Of a stretch of DNA of 5,428 bases, positions 1 to 5,364 are shown piece by piece (the first letter of the stretch is position 1; each line of letters starts with the position of its first letter). The position numbers were made by a program, and so were the translations under genes. The notes under the pieces were generated by a model. That model made no database searches. It saw only the letters and a list, made by a program, of their open reading frames with translations, and was not told the DNA's origin. The DNA lies in contig RFIZ01000288.1 in the NCBI GenBank assembly GCA_003695105.1, positions 1 through 5,428 on the forward strand, given 5' to 3'. Origin of the DNA: Fidelibacterota bacterium. Its GTDB lineage: Bacteria; Fidelibacterota; Marinisomatia; Marinisomatales; J089.

Positions 1-410
1 AATCCAAGCAGTATGAAGGAAATCCCGAAATCAAAAGCAAAATTCGGGCTCAGCAGCGGATGGCGGCCCGTCGGCGGATGCTGGCGGCGGTGCCGGATGC
101 GACAGTGGTCGTCACCAATCCGACCCACCTGGCCGTGGCCTTACAATACGATATGAACGAGGCGCAATCCGCACCGGTGGTCGTCGCCAAGGGCAAACGC
201 AAAATCGCCGAACGGATCAAGGCAGTGGCCCGGGAACACGGCGTTCCCGTCGTAGAAAATAAGCCCCTGGCGCGGGCCTTGTATGCCGTGACCGAAGTGG
301 GCATGGAGATTCCGGCGGAATTCTATCAGGTGGTGGCCGAACTCCTGGTTCAGATTTATCGCGAACAGCAGGGAGGAACGGGAATGAGGAAGTTTGCCCA
401 TGCCGTCTGA
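1..410 (+). CDS. flhB: FlhB C-terminal domain, flagellar type III export switch protein (5' end outside window)
   Basis: FlhB is an inner-membrane part of the flagellar type III export apparatus. Its cytoplasmic domain cleaves itself at an Asn-Pro bond and switches export from rod/hook to filament substrates. Only the last 135 full codons are visible (reading frame begins at base 3). They cover the end of the linker helix (EGNPEIKSKIR, then the basic stretch AARRRM), the autocleavage motif NPTH at 117-128 followed by LAVALQYD, and the conserved C-terminal fold with KGKRKIAERI, PVVENKPLARALY and EIPAEFYQVVAELL. The catalytic Asn and the following Pro are intact, so the protein should be cleavable. 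A tail of about a dozen residues (GGTGMRKFAHAV) follows the usual end, and its codons carry the ribosome-binding region of flhA. The last 11 bases overlap flhA. The four N-terminal membrane helices lie upstream of the window. The paralogous virulence-type exporters (SctU family) are less likely, because flhA, flhF, flhG and fliA follow directly. Confidence 0.97.
   Translation, partial: SKQYEGNPEIKSKIRAQQRMAARRRMLAAVPDATVVVTNPTHLAVALQYDMNEAQSAPVVVAKGKRKIAERIKAVAREHGVPVVENKPLARALYAVTEVGMEIPAEFYQVVAELLVQIYREQQGGTGMRKFAHAV
386..392 (+). promoter_or_regulatory. Ribosome-binding site for flhA
   Basis: GAGGAAG lies inside the end of flhB, 9 bases (counted from GAGGA) before the ATG at 400. This spacing supports ATG 400 as the flhA start over the in-frame TTG at 394, which would sit almost on top of the site. 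A second, stronger purine run (GGGAGGA, 371-377) lies just upstream. It is ideally spaced for an ATG at 384 that is in the flhB frame. Confidence 0.6.
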
Positions 411-2460
411 TAAAAAATCCAGGTTGACGAACTCCAGTAATCTGGTACTGGTGGGTGGAATCATCACCATCCTGACGGTGATGTTGTTGCCGCTGCCCAC
501 CTTCCTCATGGATATGTTACTGGTGATGAATATTACCGGCGCCCTGCTGATGCTGTTTGTGGCGTTGTATATTTTGAAACCGTTGGAATTCTCGGTCTTT
601 CCCGGACTGCTCCTGATCACGACGTTGTTCCGGTTGTCCCTGAACGTGGCGACCACCCGTCTGATTCTCGGGCAGGGGTATGCCGGAGAAATCATCGAAA
701 CCTTTGGCAGTTTTGTGGTCCAGGGAAATTATGTGGTGGGCGGTGTCATTTTCCTGATCCTGGTGATCATCAACTTTGTGGTGATCACCAAGGGGTCTAC
801 CCGCATCGCCGAAGTGTCGGCCCGCTTTACCCTGGACGCCATGCCCGGCAAACAAATGGCCATCGATGCGGACCTGAACGCCGGACTCATCGATGATCAG
901 GAGGCGCGGGAGCGACGCCAACTCATTGCCCGGGAAGCGGACTTCTACGGCGCCATGGACGGGGCGGCCAAATTCGTCCGCGGAGACGCCATCGCCGGGC
1001 TGTTGATCACCTCCATCAATATTTTGGGCGGACTGGCTATTGGTGTGCTGCAAAGGGGAATGCCCGTAGCGGACGCTGCCTCCAAGTACACCATCCTGAC
1101 CATCGGTGACGGGCTGGTGGCCCAAATTCCGGCCCTGATCATTTCCACGGCTGCGGCGATCATTATCACCAGGGCCACCTCGGAATCGGAGCTTGGCTCC
1201 GATATCACCACGCAGATAACCCGGCGGCCGAAAGTGGTTTTCGTCACTGCGGGGATCCTGGCCCTCATGGGACTGGTTCCCGGCATGCCCTTCATTCCAT
1301 TCCTGTTGATGGCCGGAGTCATGGCCGGCGGCGGTTATGTCGTCCGGAATACCCTGCTGCTGGAGGCAAGCGCCCAGGAAGAGGAAGTGGAGACCCTGCC
1401 GGAAAAAGAAGATAAAATCGAAGAGTACCTCCACCCCGATCCGTTTGAAGTGGAAATCGGGTATGGATTGATACCGCTGGTGGACACCAATCAGGGCGGT
1501 AGCCTGCTGGGGCGAATTTCCGCTATCCGCAAGAGTCTGGCGATTGAAATGGGACTAATCGTGCCTCCCATCCGAATTCGCGACAATATTCAGCTCAAAC
1601 CCAATGAATACATTTTCAAGATCCAGGGGGTCGAAATAGCCCGGGGTGAAGCCATGATGAATTATTACCTGGTCTTGAATCCGGGCGATGATACGGAATT
1701 CGAAGGCATCCGGACCAAAGAACCGACCTTCGGTCTGCCCGCCATGTGGGTGTCCGAGCAGGAACGGGAACGGGCCGAAATCGCCGGGTATACGACCATC
1801 GAACCTCCGGCCGTGATCGCCACCCATCTCATGGAAACCCTCAAGGCCAATGCGTACAAGCTGTTGAACCGGCAAGAGACCCAGACGATGTTGAATCACC
1901 TCAAGGAGACCCATGCCGCCGTAGTGGAAGGCCTGGTTCCGGATATGATTCCCCTGGGTGTGGTAACGACGATCCTGAAAAATCTCCTGAAGGAACAAAT
2001 TCCGATTCGCAACCTGGTTCTCATCATGGAGACCATCGCCGATCAGGCGCCCTTCACCAAAGATCCGGAGGTATTGACGGAGTATGTCCGCCAGGCTCTG
2101 GCGGAAATTATCACCGATATGCTCACTGATGATTCCAATACGGTTACGGTGGCCACCCTCGATCCCCGCATTGAAGACCAGATTGCCGAATCCGTTCGCA
2201 ATAACGGTCAGGCCAATCCTTCACTGGGCTTTTCTCCGGAACAGGTGAACAAAGTTTTTGAACATATTGCGGAAAAGGTGAATCAAATGATCAGTGAAAA
2301 TCACAAACCCGTTTTGCTGGTCTCACCCCAGATCCGCCGGTACGTCCGCAAATTCGTGGAACCGGTGCTGCCGGATTTGATGGTGATCTCCTATGCGGAA
2401 CTGACCGCCAGCACCAATTTGAAATCCGTAGGAATAGTGAGTTACCCCCATGCAGGTTAA
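400..2460 (+). CDS. flhA: FlhA, flagellar type III export gate protein
   Basis: FlhA forms the nonameric gate of the flagellar export apparatus. Its membrane part is linked to proton-driven export and its cytoplasmic ring docks chaperone-substrate complexes. The 686-residue length is normal for the FHIPEP family. From the ATG at 400, residues about 15-320 hold the multi-helix membrane region, with the family block FRLSLNVATTRLIL (about 77-90) and the cytoplasmic FHIPEP loop DAMPGKQMAIDADLNAG (about 146-162). An acidic linker (about 326-342, rich in Glu) leads to the cytoplasmic domain, which contains PPIRIRDN, TYLV-type docking strands, HLKE and VLIMETIAD, and ends near ISYAELTASTNLKSVGIV. 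No frameshift or missing block is visible. The start overlaps flhB by 11 nt and the stop overlaps flhF by 11 nt, so translation is probably coupled at both ends. An in-frame TTG two codons upstream (394) is an alternative start, but it is too close to the ribosome-binding site. Identification is secure. Confidence 0.97.
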   Translation: MPSDKKSRLTNSSNLVLVGGIITILTVMLLPLPTFLMDMLLVMNITGALLMLFVALYILKPLEFSVFPGLLLITTLFRLSLNVATTRLILGQGYAGEIIETFGSFVVQGNYVVGGVIFLILVIINFVVITKGSTRIAEVSARFTLDAMPGKQMAIDADLNAGLIDDQEARERRQLIAREADFYGAMDGAAKFVRGDAIAGLLITSINILGGLAIGVLQRGMPVADAASKYTILTIGDGLVAQIPALIISTAAAIIITRATSESELGSDITTQITRRPKVVFVTAGILALMGLVPGMPFIPFLLMAGVMAGGGYVVRNTLLLEASAQEEEVETLPEKEDKIEEYLHPDPFEVEIGYGLIPLVDTNQGGSLLGRISAIRKSLAIEMGLIVPPIRIRDNIQLKPNEYIFKIQGVEIARGEAMMNYYLVLNPGDDTEFEGIRTKEPTFGLPAMWVSEQERERAEIAGYTTIEPPAVIATHLMETLKANAYKLLNRQETQTMLNHLKETHAAVVEGLVPDMIPLGVVTTILKNLLKEQIPIRNLVLIMETIADQAPFTKDPEVLTEYVRQALAEIITDMLTDDSNTVTVATLDPRIEDQIAESVRNNGQANPSLGFSPEQVNKVFEHIAEKVNQMISENHKPVLLVSPQIRRYVRKFVEPVLPDLMVISYAELTASTNLKSVGIVSYPHAG
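761..790 (+). repeat. Perfect 9-bp inverted repeat inside flhA
   Basis: TGGTGATCA (761-769) and TGATCACCA (782-790) are perfect reverse complements separated by 12 bases. A T-G pair could extend the stem inward in RNA. The site lies in the stretch coding for a hydrophobic helix rich in Val and Ile, where GTG, ATC and ATT codons recur, so it may be a by-product of codon content. There is no following T run, so it is not a terminator. Confidence 0.5.
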
Positions 2461-3529
2461 ATCGTTTACCGGACGATCGCTGAAAGATGCCATGAATCGC
2501 GCCAAGGCGATTTTTGGTGAAAATATCGTCATTATCGATTCCATCCCCATTCGGGGAACCGAAACCCACCCCGAAGCGCAGGTCCAATTATCGGTTGGCG
2601 TTCCGGATCAAATACCCGGGCAACCGGAGGACCGGAAGGAGTGGTTCCGCCAGTATTTGCAGTCCCAGTTGCAGGCCTACCAGACCCAGCGGACGGAACC
2701 GAATGCTCCCTCAGCGGCGGGTGTCGGCAATGGAGAGGTACGCCATCATACCCTGATCATCAAGGTGGGAAAAAAGTTGACAGAGTTGGGTTTCCCGGCG
2801 ACTTTCGTCGATCAGCTGGTGACCAAAGCTGCGGACGGCCTGACCGGGCAAAAGATCAACCGGAACCAATTGTTGCATCATCTCCAGCGGGTCTTTCAGG
2901 AGCAGACGGTACTGCTTCAACCGGACCTGTTCCGGCGGTCCGGCCGGGCCATTCTGCCCGTCATCGGTCCCGCAGGGGCCGGGAAAACCACGACCCTGAT
3001 GAAACTGGCTCTCCATCCCAAATGTTTCGGGCGACGGAAGGTGGCGATCTTATCCCTGGACAACCACCGGATTGCCGCCCGGGAACAACTGAATCAGTTC
3101 GGACGAATTTCCGGCATTCCGGTGCAACGGATTACCACCGTGGAAGATATTGTTACGTTTTTTCAACAAGAAAAAACAGCGGAAATCATTCTGGTGGATA
3201 CGCCCGGCCGCAGTCCCAATTTTTCCGACTATTCCCGGGATTTGCAGGAGTGGCTGGGCCAATTACATCCCACGGCCACACTGTTGACCCTGCCTCTGAC
3301 CTATGATCTGGATGACATGATGTTCAATTCCTTCCTGTTCAAATCATTGGGAGCGACGGCGGTGGTGTTCACCAAATTTGACGAAACCTGCCGACCGGGA
3401 AAACTGGTGGCTGCATCCCGGGAACTGGACCTGCCGGTCGTGGGTATCGGAACCGGCCAGACGTTACCGGATGACCTGGTGCTGGACCCGGTGGATCTAT
3501 TATGGAGTCGGATACTGTTGGAGCTGTAG
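2450..3529 (+). CDS. flhF: FlhF, SRP-type GTPase controlling flagellar placement
   Basis: FlhF is the third member of the SRP GTPase family, with Ffh and FtsY. It dimerises with GTP at the membrane and helps choose where flagella assemble. The 359 residues show the FlhF order. A short N-terminal B region begins MQVKSFTGRSLKDAMNRAK. A variable Pro/Gln-rich linker follows (about 35-98), then a helical N domain (about 100-160) and the G domain. The G domain has the P-loop GPAGAGKT (173-180), the G2-type motif DNHR (204-207, usually DTYR), the G3 motif DTPGRSP (250-256, usually DTAGRSP), TKFD (308-311) and TGQTLPDD (335-342). The Lys and Thr of the P-loop, and the Asp and Arg of G2, are kept. The start at 2450 is forced: an in-frame TGA lies at 2438-2440. 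It has only a weak Shine-Dalgarno (AGTGAG, 2436-2441), and the 11-nt overlap with flhA suggests coupled translation. Its stop is one base before flhG. The two motif changes are discussed in the findings. Confidence 0.95.
   Translation: MQVKSFTGRSLKDAMNRAKAIFGENIVIIDSIPIRGTETHPEAQVQLSVGVPDQIPGQPEDRKEWFRQYLQSQLQAYQTQRTEPNAPSAAGVGNGEVRHHTLIIKVGKKLTELGFPATFVDQLVTKAADGLTGQKINRNQLLHHLQRVFQEQTVLLQPDLFRRSGRAILPVIGPAGAGKTTTLMKLALHPKCFGRRKVAILSLDNHRIAAREQLNQFGRISGIPVQRITTVEDIVTFFQQEKTAEIILVDTPGRSPNFSDYSRDLQEWLGQLHPTATLLTLPLTYDLDDMMFNSFLFKSLGATAVVFTKFDETCRPGKLVAASRELDLPVVGIGTGQTLPDDLVLDPVDLLWSRILLEL
3157..3177 (+). repeat. AT-rich perfect hairpin inside flhF
   Basis: GTTTTTTC (3157-3164), loop AACAA (3165-3169) and GAAAAAAC (3170-3177) make a perfect 8-bp stem with a 5-base loop. 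It sits within codons for TFFQQEKT, between the G2 and G3 motifs of FlhF. The T6 and A6 runs stand out from the surrounding GC-rich DNA. It lacks the GC stem and trailing T run of a terminator. Confidence 0.5.
3520..3523 (+). promoter_or_regulatory. Ribosome-binding site that fixes the flhG start
   Basis: GGAG, within the last codons of flhF, is 7 bases before the GTG at 3531. It decides the flhG start. The flhG frame stays open upstream into flhF, but that extension is Trp/Arg-rich shadow coding, and MinD-like sequence appears only after the GTG. Confidence 0.65.
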
Positions 3530-3530
3530 A

Positions 3531-4397
3531 GTGGATTTATTACGCAATCATCGTTTCAATGGATCGACTCCTCAATTGGCGGATGTCCTGTCCGTGACGA
3601 GCGGGAAGGGCGGGGTCGGCAAAACCAGTATCAGTGTTAACCTGGCGCTGTTATTCCAGCAGTTACGCAAACGGGTGCTTCTTATCGATGCGGATATCCA
3701 TCTGGGAAACGTGGATTTGGTCCTCGGCCTCCGGCCGCGGAAAACGTTAGCGGACGTTCTGTTGGGGGAAGCGGAGATGGAATCGATTTTGATCCCGGGG
3801 CCCGGAGGGATCGACATTCTGCCGGCCAGTTCCGGGGTAGCGGAACTCCTGGACTGTGAATCCCAGATCATCCGCCGGTTGAACCGGGAGTTTCAGACCC
3901 TGCAGAGCCGCTATCATCTAATCCTCCTGGATACGGGTGCGGGCCTGTCCAAGGTGGTGCTTTCCTTTATCCGGAGTTCGGTCAAGACGGTGCTGGTCGT
4001 CACTCCTGATCCGGCTTCGATCGCTGACGCCTATGGGATGATGAAAGTCATCTCCCGGCACATTCCCCGGCACCCGATTCTGATTTTGGCGAATATGGTG
4101 TCCACCTACGATGAAGGCACCTCCATTTTCCAAAAACTGAATTTGATGGCATCCCGGTTTCTGAACCAGTCGCTGGAATATGCCGGATCCATTCCCCGGT
4201 CCGCTGACTGGGCCCAGGCCGTGCTGAAACAGACACCTTTGCTGTTGCAACAAGAGCATTCCATGGCCGCCCGGGCCCTGAAAATGGTGGGTCGCAATGT
4301 GCTCCGTTCTCCGGGGAATCCGGACGACCGGTTGCGCGGGTTTTTCGACGGATTTCTGGAAAAGAATCTGCTATCGGAGGAAATGATCGGTGACTAA
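3531..4397 (+). CDS. flhG: FlhG (YlxH/FleN), MinD-like ATPase limiting flagellar number
   Basis: FlhG is a ParA/MinD-family ATPase that binds membrane as an ATP dimer, restrains flagellar number, and in several species stimulates FlhF GTPase. The product has 288 residues, a normal length. It shows the deviant Walker A SGKGGVGKT (24-32, signature Lys at 26), the switch-I stretch LLIDADIHLGN (50-60), LADVL (73-77), ILPASSG (96-102), and the Walker B/switch-II ILLDTGAGLS (131-140). The MinD-type TPDPASIADAYGMMK follows (158-172). The C-terminal segment GFFDGFLEKNL (270-280) could be the amphipathic membrane-targeting helix. The start is GTG 3531, one base after the flhF stop, with GGAG 7 bases upstream. 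The N-terminus is short (DLLRNHRF before the ATPase core) and lacks the DQAxxLR motif by which FlhG activates FlhF in characterised systems. The last 8 bases overlap the next gene. A general MinD is less likely, given its place directly after flhF. Confidence 0.94.
   Translation: MDLLRNHRFNGSTPQLADVLSVTSGKGGVGKTSISVNLALLFQQLRKRVLLIDADIHLGNVDLVLGLRPRKTLADVLLGEAEMESILIPGPGGIDILPASSGVAELLDCESQIIRRLNREFQTLQSRYHLILLDTGAGLSKVVLSFIRSSVKTVLVVTPDPASIADAYGMMKVISRHIPRHPILILANMVSTYDEGTSIFQKLNLMASRFLNQSLEYAGSIPRSADWAQAVLKQTPLLLQQEHSMAARALKMVGRNVLRSPGNPDDRLRGFFDGFLEKNLLSEEMIGD
3789..3814 (+). repeat. Short GC-rich inverted repeat inside flhG
   Basis: TTGATCCC (3789-3796) can pair with GGGATCGA (3807-3814): seven Watson-Crick pairs and one G-U, with a 10-base loop GGGGCCCGGA. 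It encodes Leu-Ile-Pro-Gly-Pro-Gly-Gly-Ile. There is no T run after it. Probably incidental to Pro/Gly codons. Confidence 0.35.
4376..4380 (+). promoter_or_regulatory. Strong ribosome-binding site for the small membrane-protein gene
   Basis: GGAGG (extending as GGAGGAAA) lies within the last codons of flhG, 9 bases before the GTG at 4390. This argues that the GTG is a real start and that the small gene is translated well. An ATG at 4383 is only 2 bases from the site and reads in the flhG frame into its stop after four codons. Confidence 0.65.
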
Positions 4398-4602
4398 ACT
4401 CTTCTACAAATTTGCTCTGGTGATGGCCGTCATTACCTACCTTACCTGTTCTCTGAATGGAATTTCCTGGCTGACAAGTCTCTTCCGATCGGTGGTGGTC
4501 TTTCTGGGCATTTTGTTCACGATCTATCTGTCGGGGTATGTGCTCCAGTTCGCCCTGTTTCTGACCACCAAAAATAACGACGAAGGTGAAGAAACCACAT
4601 GA
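4390..4602 (+). CDS. Unrecognised 70-residue membrane protein between flhG and fliA
   Basis: I do not recognise a family. The product is 70 residues with two strongly hydrophobic segments, about 6-22 (FALVMAVITYLT) and about 33-58 (VVVFLGILFTIYLSGYVLQFALFL). They are separated by a short polar turn (NGISW) and followed by an acidic tail, KNNDEGEETT. The basic N-terminus (MTK, then K7) suggests that both ends are cytoplasmic. Support for it being a real gene: a strong GGAGG 9 bases before the GTG start, an 8-nt overlap with flhG, an ATGA overlap with fliA, and no competing frame. The location implies expression with the export, placement and sigma-factor genes. A role in flagellar assembly at the membrane, or simply in translational coupling to fliA, is inference only. 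Cys20 lies in the first helix, but the residues before it (Y-L-T) do not make a lipobox. There is no resemblance to FliO, FliQ or FlhE that I can defend. Confidence 0.8.
   Translation: MTKLFYKFALVMAVITYLTCSLNGISWLTSLFRSVVVFLGILFTIYLSGYVLQFALFLTTKNNDEGEETT
4583..4589 (+). promoter_or_regulatory. Ribosome-binding site for fliA
   Basis: AAGGTGA in the tail of the small membrane-protein gene is 9 bases before the ATG at 4599. Together with the ATGA stop-start overlap (4599-4602), it supports this start and coupled translation. Confidence 0.6.
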
Positions 4603-5363
4603 ATACGGCGCTGCCCATCCCCGCCAAAGACGATGTCATCCGGAGGTATAAGGAGACCGGAGATCCCCAATACAAGGATCTGGCCATCCGATCCTACCTC
4701 CCTCTGGTAAAATATATCGTGGGTCGGATTCCGCCGGTGGCCAATGGGAATCTGAGTCGGGAGGACATGTATCAGTTCGGTGTGATCGGTCTGATCGATG
4801 CCCTGGACCGCTTCAACCCGGAGCAGGGGGTGGAGTTCAAGACTTTTGCCTACAAACGCATCCACGGAGAAGTCATTGATGCGGTCCGCCGGGAGGGTCG
4901 CCTCACCCGGGACCAGGTGCACCAGCTCCACAAAATCGACCAGGCGAAAAAAGTTCTCCGGCATCAACTGGGGCGGGAACCCAGTCCGGCGGAAGTGGCC
5001 CGGAAGGCCAACCTGCCGTTGGAGAAATATGAGTATCTGCTACAGGTGCGGAATCAGACCATTCTTTCCCTGGATGAACCGGTTCAGGGTTCGGAGGACG
5101 GGAATCCCATTACTCGCTCCGAAACCATTCCTGATACCGAAACCCCATCGCTGGAAGAAAGCCACGATCGGGAGGAAATGAAACGGGAATTAAAAGAAAT
5201 CATTCGCAATTTGCCCGAACGGAAACGATTGATTCTGGCGCTGTACTACTATGAAGAATTGACGCTGGCAGATATTGGAACGGTCCTGAATATCAGCGAA
5301 TCACGGGTATCTCAGATCCTGTCAAATACCATTGTTGAAATCCGTCAGCAATTGAGGTGGTAA
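4599..5363 (+). CDS. fliA: Sigma-28 family RNA polymerase sigma factor (FliA/WhiG type)
   Basis: This sigma factor directs RNA polymerase to late flagellar, motility and chemotaxis promoters. The 254 residues match the family length. Region 2 (about 28-99) has LPLVKYIVGRIP, EDMYQFGVIGLIDALDRF and FKTFAYKRIHGEVIDAVRRE. Region 3 (about 101-160) has a basic helix and GREPSPAEVARKANLP, ending at ILSLDEPV. A charged linker follows (about 161-196). Region 4 (about 197-253) has NLPERKRLILALYYYEELTL and the helix-turn-helix ADIGTVLNISESRVSQIL. Region 1.1 is absent, as expected for group 3. It differs from enteric FliA and Bacillus SigD at region 3.0, where the usual D-W-x-P-R-S-x-R is replaced by G-R-L-T-R-D-Q-V (residues 100-107). 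The gene overlaps the preceding small gene by 4 nt and ends one base before the next start. No anti-sigma factor (FlgM) gene is visible. The flagellar neighbourhood makes other group 3 roles, such as sporulation, unlikely. Confidence 0.95.
   Translation: MNTALPIPAKDDVIRRYKETGDPQYKDLAIRSYLPLVKYIVGRIPPVANGNLSREDMYQFGVIGLIDALDRFNPEQGVEFKTFAYKRIHGEVIDAVRREGRLTRDQVHQLHKIDQAKKVLRHQLGREPSPAEVARKANLPLEKYEYLLQVRNQTILSLDEPVQGSEDGNPITRSETIPDTETPSLEESHDREEMKRELKEIIRNLPERKRLILALYYYEELTLADIGTVLNISESRVSQILSNTIVEIRQQLRW
5354..5359 (+). promoter_or_regulatory. Ribosome-binding site for the gene after fliA
   Basis: GAGGTG, in the last codons of fliA, ends 5 bases before the ATG at 5365. It supports a further co-transcribed gene starting directly after the fliA stop. 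Confidence 0.6.
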
Positions 5364-5364
5364 C

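Noticed and set aside
394..399. TTG at 394 as the flhA start
   Set aside because: It is only 1-3 bases from the GAGGAAG site. ATG 400 is a better codon with proper spacing.
141..695. Minus-strand open frame (about 184 codons) across the flhB-flhA junction
   Set aside because: It is antisense to two well-recognised genes, with no recognisable domain. A shadow frame.
517..1434. Long minus-strand open frame (about 305 codons) opposite flhA
   Set aside because: It lies wholly antisense to a clearly coding flhA. Its translation is rich in His, Gln, Asp and Gly without domain-like structure, as expected of a complement of GC-rich codons, and it has no convincing start signal.
2777..2805. TTGACA resembling a sigma-70 -35 box inside flhF
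   Set aside because: No TATAAT-like -10 box at 16-18 bases spacing (GACTTT is found instead). It is within coding sequence for the FlhF N domain.
3171..3177. AAAAAAC heptamer as a -1 ribosomal frameshift signal in flhF
   Set aside because: The codon phase is wrong: the frame reads GAA AAA ACA, not A AAA AAC, and no product of a shifted frame is expected here. FlhF is intact in the normal frame.
3378..3530. Possible 51-residue N-terminal extension of FlhG starting at an ATG inside flhF
   Set aside because: The extension is Trp/Arg-rich shadow coding of flhF with no FlhG-like sequence. GTG 3531 has a well-spaced GGAG, and the MinD-like sequence begins after it.
4432..4449. Cysteine 20 of the small membrane protein as a lipoprotein attachment site
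   Set aside because: The residues before the Cys (Y-L-T) do not fit a lipobox, and the second long helix and cytoplasmic-looking tail fit a plain two-helix membrane protein better.
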